Below are positions 20,025 through 29,483 of a DNA stretch of 64,000 nucleotides, piece after piece. A program made the translations under genes and the position numbers. The stretch is from Alloyangia mangrovi (GTDB lineage Bacteria > Pseudomonadota > Alphaproteobacteria > Rhodobacterales > Rhodobacteraceae), in contig NZ_NTHN02000006.1 of NCBI RefSeq assembly GCF_002300555.2, positions 78,526 to 142,525 of the forward strand, given 5' to 3'. Position 1 is the first letter of the stretch. Each line of letters starts with the position of its first letter. The notes beneath the pieces are model-generated. The model searched no databases. It had not been told where the DNA came from and was given only the letters and a program-made list of their open reading frames with translations.

Positions 20025-21089
20025 CTAGCTCCGCTCGGCAATCAGCCTGCCGACCAGCTGTGCCGTGTAGTCCACGATGGGTACGATCCGCCCGTAGTTG
20101 AGCCGCGTGGGTCCGATGACCCCGACCGCACCGATTATCTTTCGATCCGCGTTCATATATGGAGAGACCACCAGAGAGGAACCCGAAAGTGAGAAAAGTT
20201 TGTTCTCGGAGCCGATAAAAATTCGCACCCCGTCGCCGCTTTCGGCAAGCTGCAGGAACTCGGCGATATCCCGCTTGCGCTCGAGGTCGTCAAACAGCGA
20301 GCGGATGCGGTCCAGCTCCTCTGCCTCGCCCTCCTGACCAAGCAGATTCGACGTCCCGCGCACGATCAGCCGGGCGGAATTGTCGGCGTCCTTTTCCCAG
20401 GCGGCCATGCCGGTCTCGATCAGCTCGGCAGCCAGCGTGTCGATCTCGCGCCGGCGGGTCGCGATCTGGCGGGAGATCTCGCCACGCAGCTCCGAGAGGG
20501 TCTTGCCCTCGATCAGCGCATTGAGGAAATTCGCCGCCTCGCGCATCGAGCTGGGCGTCTGCCCCGCGGGCGGGCGGAACAGCCGGTTCTCGACGGTCCC
20601 ATCGGCAAAGACCAGCACCACAAGCGCCCGGTCATGGCCGAGCGAGACGAACTCGATGTGCTTGACCGGGGCTTCGTGCTTGGGCGTCAGAACCAAGGAA
20701 GCGCCGTGGGTTACCCCCGAGAGCGCCGCACCGACCCGGTCGAGCAGACCGCCCATGTCGTCGCCGCCCTGCGCGGTGGTCGCCTCCAGCGCCAGCCGGT
20801 CGGAGGTATCGAGATCGCGCACCTCGAGCAACCCGTCGACGAACATCCGCAGACCCACCTGCGTCGGCACACGACCGGCCGAGACATGCGGGCTGTCGAG
20901 CAGGCCGAGATACTCGAGATCCTGCATCACGTTGCGGATCGTCGCCGCCGAGACCTTCTCGGACAGGCTGCGCGTCAGGGTGCGCGAACCCACCGGCTCG
21001 CCCGTCTCGAGATAGGATTCAACCACGCGGCGGAACACCTCGCGCGAGCGATCGTTCATCTCTTCGAGAAGACGGCTACCCTCTTTCAT
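20025..21089 (-). CDS. hrcA: Heat-inducible transcription repressor HrcA
   Basis: Represses class I heat-shock genes by binding CIRCE operators. From the ATG at 21087-21089 (GGAG seven bases upstream) the protein is 354 residues; an in-frame ATG at 21116 would add nine residues. The N-terminal winged helix includes the conserved GSRTL...SEKVSAATIRN...LEYLGLL region, followed by the long C-terminal dimerisation domain. It heads the hrcA-grpE pair and is divergent from rph. No CIRCE inverted repeat was found in this window, so its targets (groESL, for example) must lie elsewhere. Confidence 0.92.
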   Translation of the reverse strand: MKEGSRLLEEMNDRSREVFRRVVESYLETGEPVGSRTLTRSLSEKVSAATIRNVMQDLEYLGLLDSPHVSAGRVPTQVGLRMFVDGLLEVRDLDTSDRLALEATTAQGGDDMGGLLDRVGAALSGVTHGASLVLTPKHEAPVKHIEFVSLGHDRALVVLVFADGTVENRLFRPPAGQTPSSMREAANFLNALIEGKTLSELRGEISRQIATRRREIDTLAAELIETGMAAWEKDADNSARLIVRGTSNLLGQEGEAEELDRIRSLFDDLERKRDIAEFLQLAESGDGVRIFIGSENKLFSLSGSSLVVSPYMNADRKIIGAVGVIGPTRLNYGRIVPIVDYTAQLVGRLIAERS

Positions 21090-21203
21090 GCACAAACTCC
21101 GACTGTTCAGGGTCATTAAAGGCCCCCTTCCGCAGCCGTCAATCGGGGTTGCGAGACAGCATCAGCCCCAGTATCCCGGCAGCAACCGAGAAGAGAGGCA
21201 CTC

Positions 21204-21914
21204 ATGAGACCTTCTGGACGAAATCTAAGCGATATGCGCAGCGTTTCAATCGAAACGGGCGTCACGAAACATGCCGAAGGCTCCTGCCTGATCAAGATGG
21301 GCGACACCCACGTGCTGTGCACCGCCACGCTTGAGGACCGCGTGCCGCCCTTCGTGAAGGGCAGCGGCCTGGGCTGGGTCACCGCCGAATACGGCATGCT
21401 GCCGCGCTCCACCGGCTCGCGCATGCGCCGCGAGGCGACCGCCGGCAAGCAGGGTGGTCGCACCGTCGAGATCCAGCGGCTGATCGGCCGTTCGCTCCGC
21501 GCCGGGGTTGACCGCGTCGCGCTCGGCGAGCGCCAGATCACCATCGACTGTGACGTGATCCAGGCCGACGGCGGCACTCGCTGCGCCTCGATCACCGGCG
21601 GCTGGGTCGCTCTGCGCCTCGCGGTGAACAAGCTGATGAAGACCGGCGCCATCACCACCGACCCGCTGACCCCGGTCGCGGCGGTGAGCTGCGGCATCTA
21701 CGCCGGCCAGCCGGTGCTGGACCTCGACTACGCCGAGGACAGCGAGGCGGGCGTCGACGGCAACTTCATCCTCCGCGGCGACGGGCAGCTGATCGAAGTT
21801 CAGATGTCCGCCGAGGGCGCGACCTTCAGCCGGGACCAGATGAACAAGCTGATGGATCTGGCCGAGGCCGGTGTCTCGCAGCTTGTCGAAGCGCAGCTGG
21901 CGGCCTGCAAATGA
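21204..21914 (+). CDS. rph: Ribonuclease PH
   Basis: Phosphorolytic 3'-to-5' exoribonuclease that trims tRNA precursors. The 236-residue protein starts [17 protein letters not shown] and carries the phosphate-binding GSRMRREA...[16 protein letters not shown] segment and the catalytic [18 protein letters not shown] near residue 115. Family length is normal. It opens a plus-strand operon, its stop overlapping the rdgB start by 4 bp, and is divergent from hrcA. Confidence 0.95.
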   Translation: MRPSGRNLSDMRSVSIETGVTKHAEGSCLIKMGDTHVLCTATLEDRVPPFVKGSGLGWVTAEYGMLPRSTGSRMRREATAGKQGGRTVEIQRLIGRSLRAGVDRVALGERQITIDCDVIQADGGTRCASITGGWVALRLAVNKLMKTGAITTDPLTPVAAVSCGIYAGQPVLDLDYAEDSEAGVDGNFILRGDGQLIEVQMSAEGATFSRDQMNKLMDLAEAGVSQLVEAQLAACK

Positions 21915-22534
21915 CCCGGGTGTTCAGCGACAAGAAGCTGCTGGTCGCGACCCACAACGCGGGCAAGCTCGAGGAGATTACCGAGCTGCTCGCGCCCTAC
22001 GGGGTCGAGGTCGTGGGAGCGAAGGAGATGAACCTTCCCGAGCCCGAGGAAACCGGCACCACCTTCGTCGAGAATGCCCGCATCAAGGCCCATGCCGCCG
22101 CCACGGCCACCGGCCTGCCGGCACTCGCCGACGACAGCGGCATCTCGGTGGATGCGCTGGACGGCGCCCCCGGTGTCTATACCGCCGATTGGGCCGAAAC
22201 CCCCAACGGTCGGGACTTCGTCATGGCGATGGGCAAGACCCATGACGCCCTGCTGAAGACCGGCGCCGGACAGCCGTGGACCGCGCGCTTCAACTGCACG
22301 CTGGTCCTGGCCTGGCCCGACGGCAGCGACGCCGTCTTCCCCGGCGTGATGGAGGGCAAGGTGGTCTGGCCGATGCGCGGCGACAATGGCCACGGCTACG
22401 ACCCGATTTTCCAGCCCGAAGGCTACGAGATCACCTTTGCCGAGATGACCAGCGACGAGAAGAACCGCATCAGCCACCGCGCCGATGCCTTTGCAAAATT
22501 CGTGAAAGGCTGCTTTGCCCGCGATGACGCCTGA
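21911..22534 (+). CDS. rdgB: XTP/dITP diphosphatase
   Basis: House-cleaning enzyme that hydrolyses non-canonical purine nucleotides (XTP, ITP, dITP), preventing their entry into DNA and RNA. The 207-residue protein has the family's TxNxxK-type start ([11 protein letters not shown] near residue 13), the [11 protein letters not shown] motif with catalytic aspartates, and [11 protein letters not shown] plus KNRISHRA near the C-terminus. It overlaps rph by 4 bp and hemW by 11 bp. Confidence 0.95.
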   Translation: MTRVFSDKKLLVATHNAGKLEEITELLAPYGVEVVGAKEMNLPEPEETGTTFVENARIKAHAAATATGLPALADDSGISVDALDGAPGVYTADWAETPNGRDFVMAMGKTHDALLKTGAGQPWTARFNCTLVLAWPDGSDAVFPGVMEGKVVWPMRGDNGHGYDPIFQPEGYEITFAEMTSDEKNRISHRADAFAKFVKGCFARDDA

Positions 22535-23696
22535 AGCCGGGTCCGGAACCTGGCGAGAAGGAGGTTTCGGCCTCTACGTGCACTGGCCTTTCTGCGAGGC
22601 CAAATGCCCCTACTGCGACTTCAACAGCCATGTCGTCCGGTCGATCGACCAGACCCGCTGGGCAGACGCACTGAGCTCCGAGGTCCGCCGCTACGGCGAG
22701 ATGACCTCGGGGCGCATCCTCAACTCGATCTACTTTGGCGGCGGCACGCCCTCGCTCATGGAACCGGCCACGGTTCAGGCGGTGCTCGACGCTGCAAAGG
22801 AACATTGGACCTGGGCCAACGACATCGAGATCACCCTCGAAGCCAACCCGCGTTCGGTCGAGGTCTCGAAGTTCGAAGGCTTCCACGAAGCCGGCGTAAA
22901 CAGGGTCTCCATGGGCATTCAGAGCCTGAGGCCGGACGATCTGCGCCGCCTCGGGCGGCTGCATGACGTGGATGAGGCGATCGTTGCGCTCGAAACCGCC
23001 AAGTCGGTCTTCAAGCGGGTCAACTTCGACCTGATCTACGCGCGCGAGAACCAGACCCTGAAAGGCTGGGAAACCGAGCTGCGCGAGGCGCTCGACCTCG
23101 CCGCCGACCACCTGTCCCTATACCAGCTGACCATCGAGGAAGGCACGATGTTCTGGGAGCGCGCGCAGCGCGGCCAGATGAAGAAGCTGCCCGACGAGGA
23201 TCTCGCCGCGGACATGTTCCTCGCGACGCAGGAGATCACCTCCAACGCGGGCTATGCGCCTTATGAAGTGTCGAACCATGCCCTGCCCGGCGCGCAGTCG
23301 CGCCACAACCTCGTCTACTGGCGCGGGGGCGACTACGTTGGCGTCGGTCCCGGCGCCCATGGCCGCGTCACGGTGAACGGCATCCGCCATGCCACAGAGG
23401 CCTGGAAGATGCCCGGCGCCTGGATCGAGAAGGCCGAGGCCGGACGCGCGGACAGCGTCTTCGACCCGCTCGGCAGTGAGGACATCATGACAGAATTTGT
23501 CATGATGGGATTACGCCTGAGCGAGGGGATCTCGCTCTCTCGCCTAGCCGAGATTTCCCCGAAGCCACTGCCCGCCCATAAGCTCACCGAACTTCGGGAT
23601 CTGGGTCTAATCTGGCGCAACCGGGATCTCATCGGCGCCACAACCGAGGGCCGGCTTGTGCTCAACGGCGTGATCTCCGAGCTTCTGACAAACTGA
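22524..23696 (+). CDS. hemW: HemW, radical-SAM heme chaperone
   Basis: Radical SAM protein of the HemN-like HemW group, which inserts heme into respiratory proteins rather than oxidising coproporphyrinogen. From the ATG at 22524 it has 390 residues. The cluster motif CEAKCPYCDFN near residue 27 supplies the three cysteines for [4Fe-4S], followed by SIYFGGGTPSL and the HemW-type C-terminal domain. The start overlaps the end of rdgB; a TTG three codons earlier is also in frame. It ends the rph-rdgB-hemW operon and faces parB across a palindrome-rich gap. Confidence 0.92.
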   Translation: MTPEAGSGTWREGGFGLYVHWPFCEAKCPYCDFNSHVVRSIDQTRWADALSSEVRRYGEMTSGRILNSIYFGGGTPSLMEPATVQAVLDAAKEHWTWANDIEITLEANPRSVEVSKFEGFHEAGVNRVSMGIQSLRPDDLRRLGRLHDVDEAIVALETAKSVFKRVNFDLIYARENQTLKGWETELREALDLAADHLSLYQLTIEEGTMFWERAQRGQMKKLPDEDLAADMFLATQEITSNAGYAPYEVSNHALPGAQSRHNLVYWRGGDYVGVGPGAHGRVTVNGIRHATEAWKMPGAWIEKAEAGRADSVFDPLGSEDIMTEFVMMGLRLSEGISLSRLAEISPKPLPAHKLTELRDLGLIWRNRDLIGATTEGRLVLNGVISELLTN

Positions 23697-23938
23697 TCCC
23701 AGACAGTTTCATGTGAAACGTTACCCACAGGATCCGAGCGGATCCTGTGGAGATCTCTCCCTCTCGCCAAACGCCAAAAACAAGAAGGCCGAGCCACAGG
23801 GGCTCGGCCTTGTCAATTCGAACAAGATCTGCCGGATCTGGTCGGATCTGGTGAACAAACACCCCTCCCCGAACCTACGCCTTTTGCTTCATGTGAAACG
23901 GCGAGAGATCTCTCCACAGGATCCTGTGGAGAGATCTC
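23697..23938. repeat. hemW-parB gap: palindromes, GATC cluster, parS-like sites
   Basis: This 242-bp gap contains nine GATC sites counting the palindrome end, two 13/16 parS-like sequences with core TTCATGTGAAAC (23705-23720 and 23885-23900) and three hairpins. The hairpins are CCACAGGATCC with its complement (23725-23750), AAGGCCGAGCC with its complement (23785-23811) and the 38-bp palindrome at 23903-23940. A short direct repeat GGATCTGGT occurs twice near 23834-23852. The second hairpin may terminate both convergent operons. Confidence 0.65.
23785..23811. terminator. Hairpin between convergent hemW and parB
   Basis: An 11-bp perfect stem (23785-23795 with 23801-23811) around a 5-base loop, flanked by A-rich sequence on the left. 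It is suited to ending transcripts from either side. Confidence 0.55.
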
Positions 23939-23940
23939 TC
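23903..23940. repeat. 38-bp perfect palindrome at the parB stop
   Basis: GAGAGATCTCTCCACAGG followed by its exact reverse complement, centred on GGATCC with no loop. It overlaps the last two bases of parB, so the parB message would end in a long hairpin; as DNA it could extrude a cruciform or bind a dimeric protein. Confidence 0.8.
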
Positions 23941-24847
23941 AGCGGGCGGCGCTCAGGATTGCACAGAGCTTATCCAATTCCTCGAAGCTCTCGTAGCTGA
24001 TCACCAGCTTTCCGCTCTCGGCGCCCGGCGCATTCTGAATCGCGACCTTCATGCCGAGCGCTGCCGAGAGATCCCCCTCGAGCGCCCGCGTGTCGGCGTC
24101 TTTCTGCGCGCCGCCAAAGCCATTAAGACCCTGTTTCGGGGTCTTCTGTGTCTGTGGTTTCGCAAGCTGCTCGGCTTGGCGGACCGACAGCTTGCGCCTG
24201 ACGATCTCTTTTGCCAGTTCCTCGGGGTTCTCCGAGGTGATCAGCGTGCGCGCATGGCCGGCGGTCAGCTCGCCCTCGACCACCATCGTCTGCACCGACT
24301 CCGGCAGGTTCAGCAGGCGCAGCAGGTTGGCGATATGACTACGGCTCTTGCCAAGCGCCTCGGCGATCTTTTCCTGCGTGTGGCCGAAGCGGTTCATCAA
24401 CTGCTTGTAGCCCGCCGCCTCTTCGATGGCGTTCAGATCCGCGCGCTGGATGTTCTCGATGATCGCGACCTCGAGCACCTCGATGTCGTCGAACTCACGC
24501 ACCAGCGCCGGCACTTCGTGCAGCTGCGCCATCTGCGCCGCACGCCAGCGGCGTTCACCCGCGACGATCTCGAACTCACCCTCGGCCCCGGGCCGTGGCC
24601 GCACGATGATCGGCTGGATAATACCCTTGGTTCGGATCGATTCCGAAAGCTCGTTCAGCTGGTCAGGAGTGAAAGTCCGGCGCGGCTGATCCTTGTTCGG
24701 AAACAGCTTCTCGATCGGGATCATCCGGTCCGGCTGGCGCGGCGCCGCCTCTTCCTCAGCGACCACCGCGGGACGCACATCCACATCCGACATCAGAGCC
24801 GACAGACCCCGCCCGAGTCCCCGACGCATTTCGCGCTTCTCTGCCAT
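23939..24847 (-). CDS. parB: Chromosome partitioning protein ParB
   Basis: CTP-dependent DNA clamp that loads at parS and organises the origin region for segregation. The 302-residue protein starts MAEKREMRRGLGRGLSALM, the typical ParA-contacting N-terminus. It then has the catalytic/CTP-binding GERRWRAAQMA near residue 97, the helix-turn-helix GHTQEKIAEALGKSRSHIANLLRL near 155-178 and GHARTLI. A C-terminal dimerisation domain follows. It is 27 bp downstream of parA and ends in the 38-bp palindrome. Confidence 0.95.
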   Translation of the reverse strand: MAEKREMRRGLGRGLSALMSDVDVRPAVVAEEEAAPRQPDRMIPIEKLFPNKDQPRRTFTPDQLNELSESIRTKGIIQPIIVRPRPGAEGEFEIVAGERRWRAAQMAQLHEVPALVREFDDIEVLEVAIIENIQRADLNAIEEAAGYKQLMNRFGHTQEKIAEALGKSRSHIANLLRLLNLPESVQTMVVEGELTAGHARTLITSENPEELAKEIVRRKLSVRQAEQLAKPQTQKTPKQGLNGFGGAQKDADTRALEGDLSAALGMKVAIQNAPGAESGKLVISYESFEELDKLCAILSAAR

Positions 24848-24874
24848 AACTGCCCTCTCGTCTCGATTTCGGTC

Positions 24875-25685
24875 TTATGCCGCCATCTGCGCATTGTTGC
24901 GCAGCAGCTCGTCAGCCAGCGCGCGATAGGCCAGCGCGCCCTTGGAATTGGTGTCATAGGTCAGCACCGGGCAGGCATAGGACGGTGCCTCGCTGACCCG
25001 GACGTTGCGCGGGATCACCGTGTTGAACACCAGATCTCCGAGGTTGGCACGGGCGTCTTCCTCGACCATCCGCGACAAGTTGTTGCGCGCGTCGAACATG
25101 GTCAGAACCACGCCTTCGATCCGCAGTTCGGGGTTGGCGCTCTGGCGCACTTCGCGGATCGTCAGCATGAGCTGCGACAGACCCTCCAGCGCAAAAAAAC
25201 TCGCTCTGCAGCGGCACCAGGATCGAATGCGCCGCGACCATGGCGTTCACCGTCAGCAGGTTCAGAGACGGCGGGCAGTCGATCAGGATGAAATCAAACC
25301 CGAATTGCGCCATCTCTGCCTGGCGCAGCGCGTCATGCAGCAGGAAGCTGCGCTTCTCGTTCGCCACGAGCTCGATGTCAGCCGACGCCAGATCCACCGT
25401 CGCCGGGATCAGTTTCAGGTTTTCGGTTTCCGTCTTGAGGATCATGTCCGACAGGGGCGCATCCTCGAGAAGCAGCTCGTAGGCCGTATATTCCCGCGCC
25501 TCAGGCTCGATTCCCAGCCCGGTCGAGGAGTTCCCCTGCGGATCGAGATCGACGATCAGCACCTTCAGACCGCGCTCTGCCAGCGCGGCACCGAGGTTTA
25601 TCGTGGTCGTGGTCTTGCCCACCCCGCCCTTCTGGTTGGCAATGGCAACGATCTTGGCCGCGCCGGGCCGGATGGAATCAGACAT
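24875..25685 (-). CDS. parA: Chromosome partitioning ATPase ParA (frameshifted here)
   Basis: Walker-type ATPase that moves ParB-origin complexes. The deviant Walker A is [14 protein letters not shown] near residue 19, with [13 protein letters not shown] and the later [15 protein letters not shown]. The frame breaks at a run of seven A (25193-25199). Upstream reading gives [12 protein letters not shown]; with six A it gives [21 protein letters not shown], matching every ParA of this type, and continues to the stop at 24875. ParA is generally essential in relatives, so one extra base in the homopolymer is much likelier an error than a true break. The start overlaps the rsmG end. Confidence 0.92.
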
Positions 25686-26298
25686 GAGTCAGCGCTCCGA
25701 TTTGCAAGACAACCGCGTGAGGATCCGTAAGACTTGTATGCCGTATCAGATCAAACTGCCACATCTTGCGTGCCTCTGCGATTTCTTTTTCGGCCTGCGC
25801 GCCCTTGGGAAAGAGCGCGACGCCATTGTCGCACAGGTGACGATCGGCAAAGCCCAAAAGTTTATCGAGCGACGCCAGCGCGCGAGCGCTCAACAGGCCC
25901 GCACCAAGCGGCGGGATTTCTTCAATTCGGCGCGCCTCGATCTTGGCCTCGACGCCCGTTTCGCGAAGCACAGTGCGCAGGAAGGCGCATTTGCGCTGGT
26001 CACTCTCGACCAGCGTCACCGCCATTTCAGGAGCAAATTCAGCCCGCAGGATGGCGACCACCACACCGGGAAAGCCTCCGCCGACGCCGAGGTCCGCCCA
26101 ATGCTGGGGATATTCCTGTGGAATACCCCAGATCTGCGCGGAGTCCACGATGTGCCGCGTCCAGGCTTCTTCGAGCGTTGTAGGCGAAACAAGATTGATA
26201 CGCGGATTCCACTTCTTAAGAAGATCCGTGTAGTGCTCGAGGCGGTCCCATGTTTCACGTGAAACACTGAGCCCGCCTCCAAGATCAAACTGACTCAT
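25678..26298 (-). CDS. rsmG: 16S rRNA m7G527 methyltransferase RsmG
   Basis: SAM-dependent enzyme (GidB) methylating G527 of 16S rRNA. The 206-residue protein has the SAM loop [11 protein letters not shown] near residue 70 and the usual RARALASL region. Codons for VSRET near residue 13 are written by a perfect parS palindrome (26251-26266), a well-known arrangement in gidB. It overlaps both mnmG (4 bp) and parA (8 bp), consistent with one mnmG-rsmG-parA-parB transcript. Confidence 0.95.
   Translation of the reverse strand: MSQFDLGGGLSVSRETWDRLEHYTDLLKKWNPRINLVSPTTLEEAWTRHIVDSAQIWGIPQEYPQHWADLGVGGGFPGVVVAILRAEFAPEMAVTLVESDQRKCAFLRTVLRETGVEAKIEARRIEEIPPLGAGLLSARALASLDKLLGFADRHLCDNGVALFPKGAQAEKEIAEARKMWQFDLIRHTSLTDPHAVVLQIGALTHV
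26251..26266. other. Perfect parS site inside rsmG
   Basis: TGTTTCACGTGAAACA, an exact 16-bp palindrome identical to the bacterial parS consensus bound by ParB. It lies within rsmG codons, 0.6 kb from parA. Confidence 0.93.
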
Positions 26299-28163
26299 GC
26301 GCTGCGCGCCCTGTCGTTCCGGCGCAGCCGGATCAGCAGCAGAGAGAGGGCTGCCGGCGTCATTCCGTCGACTTTTGCGGCCTGCGCAAGCGTCGAGGGT
26401 TTCGCACGGGCGAGCTTCTGCTTCAATTCTGTCGAAAGGCCTTCGATGGTCGAGAAATCGAAATCAGCCGGGACTTGATAGGTCTCGTCGCGCTTCAGAG
26501 CTTCAACGTCGCGTTTTTGCCGGTCGATATAATTGGCGTAGAGAGCGTCCTTCTCCAACTGATCGCCGATTTCTGTCGCTATTGACGAGAGACCCGGCAC
26601 ATGATCACGCAGGAACTCCATTGAGATGTCGGGGAAGGACAGAAGCTGGAACAGGCTACGCCGGGCGCCATCCGCGTTCATCTTGCGGCCGAGATCGCCT
26701 AGTTCTCGAGGGGTCATTGTGATCTCGCTGAGGATCCCCCTGCCCTCTTCGAGCTTTTCCGATTTCTCAAGGAAGGCCGCCTTGCGCGCTTCGGAAACGC
26801 AGCCGAGCGTCATCGCCATGGGCGTCAGCCGCTGGTCCGCATTATCAGCGCGAAGCGAGAGCCGGAATTCGGCGCGCGAGGTGAACATCCGGTAAGGTTC
26901 GGTGACGCCGCGCGAGGTGAGATCGTCGATCATGACGCCGATGTAGCTCTCGGCACGGCTGAAGGTGACTTCTTCACGGCCGAGGCTCTGCGCCGCGGCG
27001 TTCAGACCCGCGACCATGCCCTGGGCGGCGGCTTCTTCGTACCCCGTGGTGCCGTTGATCTGCCCTGCGAGGTAAAGCCCCGAGCAGGACTTGATCGAGA
27101 GACGAAGATCCAGCGCCCGCGGATCGACGAAATCATATTCGATTGCGTAGCCAGGCTGCAGGATCGTCGCCGCTTCTAGTCCCACAATGGAATGGACATA
27201 AGCCTCCTGCACGTCTTCGGGCAGCGAGGTAGATATCCCGTTCGGATAGACCGTGTGGTCGTCAAGTCCTTCTGGTTCAAGGAAAATCTGGTGAGATTCC
27301 TTGTCCGCAAAGCGCACGATCTTGTCTTCGATCGACGGGCAGTAGCGCGGGCCGATCCCCTCGATATGCCCGCCGTACATCGCGGATCGCGAGAGGTTAT
27401 CCCGGATCACCTCGTGCGTGCGCGTGTTGGTATGTGTGATCCCGCAGGAAATCTGCCGGGCGAAGGGCGCCTTCGACAGGAAGGAGAACATGGCGGGATC
27501 CTCGTCGCCAGGCTGGCTGTCGAGGATATCCCAGTTGATCGTCCGACCGTCGAGTCGCGGTGGCGTGCCGGTTTTCAGACGCCCCAGCGGCAGAGCCATT
27601 TCATCGAGGCGCTCAGCCAGCTTCACCGCCGGCTTGTCGCCCATGCGACCACCCGGGCGCTTCTGATCGCCAATGTGAATGACGCCGCGCAGGAACGTGC
27701 CGGTGGTGAGCACCACGGCACCGGATCTGAGCTCGGATCCGTCGGCAAGTATCACGCCTTGCACCAGGTCGCCGGTTTTCAAGAGATCCGTGACCTCCCC
27801 TTCCACGATGGAAAGGTTCGGCGCGGCTTCCATCTCGCGAAGCATGGCTTCGCGATAGAGTTTCCGGTCGGCCTGGGTGCGCGGGCCCTGAACCGCTGGG
27901 CCCTTGCGCCGGTTCAGAAGGCGGAACTGGATGCCCGCCTGATCCGCAACGCGGCCCATCACGCCGTCCATGGCGTCAATTTCGCGCACCAGATGGCCTT
28001 TTCCGAGCCCGCCGATGGCCGGATTGCACGACATGACCCCGATCCCGCCTCGGGTCAGGGTGACAAGCGCTGTTCTCGCGCCCATTCGCGCCGAAGCCGC
28101 GGCGGCCTCGGTGCCGGCATGTCCGCCGCCCACGACGACGACGTCTAAATCGAGTTGTTTCAC
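26295..28163 (-). CDS. mnmG: tRNA uridine-5-carboxymethylaminomethyl modification enzyme MnmG
   Basis: FAD-dependent partner of MnmE that makes cmnm5U34 in certain tRNAs (GidA). The flavin motif [12 protein letters not shown] lies near the N-terminus. Two GTG starts exist: 28172, which would begin FHVKQ, and 28163, which begins [11 protein letters not shown] choose 28163 because AAGGAG ends eight bases before it but only one base before 28172; the product is 622 residues. The start region is written over a perfect parS site. It follows mnmE closely. Confidence 0.93.
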   Translation of the reverse strand: MKQLDLDVVVVGGGHAGTEAAAASARMGARTALVTLTRGGIGVMSCNPAIGGLGKGHLVREIDAMDGVMGRVADQAGIQFRLLNRRKGPAVQGPRTQADRKLYREAMLREMEAAPNLSIVEGEVTDLLKTGDLVQGVILADGSELRSGAVVLTTGTFLRGVIHIGDQKRPGGRMGDKPAVKLAERLDEMALPLGRLKTGTPPRLDGRTINWDILDSQPGDEDPAMFSFLSKAPFARQISCGITHTNTRTHEVIRDNLSRSAMYGGHIEGIGPRYCPSIEDKIVRFADKESHQIFLEPEGLDDHTVYPNGISTSLPEDVQEAYVHSIVGLEAATILQPGYAIEYDFVDPRALDLRLSIKSCSGLYLAGQINGTTGYEEAAAQGMVAGLNAAAQSLGREEVTFSRAESYIGVMIDDLTSRGVTEPYRMFTSRAEFRLSLRADNADQRLTPMAMTLGCVSEARKAAFLEKSEKLEEGRGILSEITMTPRELGDLGRKMNADGARRSLFQLLSFPDISMEFLRDHVPGLSSIATEIGDQLEKDALYANYIDRQKRDVEALKRDETYQVPADFDFSTIEGLSTELKQKLARAKPSTLAQAAKVDGMTPAALSLLLIRLRRNDRARSA

Positions 28164-28171
28164 GTGAAACA
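28156..28171. other. Perfect parS site at the mnmG start
   Basis: A second exact TGTTTCACGTGAAACA palindrome, 1.9 kb from the one in rsmG. It covers the mnmG translation start, so ParB binding here could in principle affect mnmG-rsmG-parAB expression. Confidence 0.93.
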
Positions 28172-28175
28172 CTCC

Positions 28176-29459
28176 TTACTTACCCAGGCAGAAGCTCGAG
28201 AAGATCTTGTCCAGTAGATTTTCCACATCGACGCGGCCGATCAGGGCTTCGAGGCGTCGAATCGCGACCCGGATTTCCTCTGCAGCGATATCGTACCGCT
28301 CGGGTCCGAAATCAAGCAATTCCAGTGCGGTTGTTAGAGCATCGGCACCTTCCTGAAAAGCGATCCTATGCCGTTCTCGCGTCGCGAGCCCGCTGGACTG
28401 CACACGTTCGGACAATGTACCACCGATTTCCGAAATCAGGCCCTCAATCCCCTGCCCGGTCGCGGCGGAGATCGCCTGCGCGTCGCCCGAGAGATCTCCC
28501 TTGGAGCGGCGGACGATATCGCCTTTGCGCGGAACGACCTCGAGCGTCTCGGCCGCCTCAAGCAGAAAAACGCGAAGGTCCGCCAGTTCAGCGCGGTTCC
28601 GGGCACGTTGGATGCCGATTCTCTCTACAGGATCCGCTGCCTCGCGCAGACCAGCCGTATCAAGAAGCGTGACCGGAAGACCCGCGATCTCCATGCGCAC
28701 CTCGATGACATCCCGGGTCGTCCCCGCGTGTTCCGAGGTAATGGCCGCTTCGCGCCCGGCTAAAGCATTGAGAAGAGTTGATTTCCCAACGTTTGGGCGA
28801 CCAATGATGGCGACTTCGAAGCCGGATCTGATACGTTCCGCTGCGTCAACGCCCGCGAGTTCGCGCTCCAGTTGTGCCTTCACCTTGATGAGGGCGGACC
28901 GCACATCGTCGCTGACGTCGACCGGAACCTCTTCATCGGCAAAATCGATGGTCACCTCGAGCAGAGAGGCGGCGAAAATTAGCTCTTCACGCCAGATCTC
29001 GACCTTTTCGCCGAGTGCGCCGGCGAAAACCGTCATCGCCTGGCTCCGCTGGCTTTCGGTTTCAGCCTCGATCAGGTCCGCAAGTGCTTCAACCTGGGTG
29101 AGATCCAGCCGGTCATGCTCGAGCGCGCGGCGCGTGAACTCGCCGGGTTCGGCTTGGCGCAGGCCTTCCATCGCCGCGAGTTCGCGAAGCACCGCGCGCA
29201 GGATGGCGATACTGCCGTGCAGGTGGAATTCGACAACCTGCTCGCCGGTGAAACTCTTGCCGTCCTCGAAGGTCAGAACCAGCGCTTCATCAAGCACCTG
29301 CCCTGCCCCGTCGGTCAGCTTGCGCAGCGCGGTCCGGCGCGGCGCGGGCACATCGCCGCAAAGACGAGAACAGGCGTCCCATGCGGAGGGTCCGGAGACC
29401 CTCACCACGGAAACGCCTGCTTTGCCGACCGCGCTGGCAAGTGCGAAGATCGTATCCAT
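28176..29459 (-). CDS. mnmE: tRNA modification GTPase MnmE
   Basis: Potassium-activated GTPase acting with MnmG on tRNA wobble uridines. The 427-residue protein has the tetrahydrofolate-binding N-domain, G1 GRPNVGKSTLLNAL near residue 217, G3 DTAGLREA near 264, and the essential C-terminal cysteine in the final CLGK. Several residues in the G-domain differ from gammaproteobacterial forms but no motif is missing. It lies 24 bp after rho and upstream of mnmG. Confidence 0.94.
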   Translation of the reverse strand: MDTIFALASAVGKAGVSVVRVSGPSAWDACSRLCGDVPAPRRTALRKLTDGAGQVLDEALVLTFEDGKSFTGEQVVEFHLHGSIAILRAVLRELAAMEGLRQAEPGEFTRRALEHDRLDLTQVEALADLIEAETESQRSQAMTVFAGALGEKVEIWREELIFAASLLEVTIDFADEEVPVDVSDDVRSALIKVKAQLERELAGVDAAERIRSGFEVAIIGRPNVGKSTLLNALAGREAAITSEHAGTTRDVIEVRMEIAGLPVTLLDTAGLREAADPVERIGIQRARNRAELADLRVFLLEAAETLEVVPRKGDIVRRSKGDLSGDAQAISAATGQGIEGLISEIGGTLSERVQSSGLATRERHRIAFQEGADALTTALELLDFGPERYDIAAEEIRVAIRRLEALIGRVDVENLLDKIFSSFCLGK

Positions 29460-29483
29460 CCCCGCCTCCTTTGCGGATTATCC

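Noticed and set aside
20025..21203. CIRCE operator for HrcA near hrcA-grpE
   Set aside because: No TTAGCACTC-N9-GAGTGCTAA-like inverted repeat is present in the upstream region.
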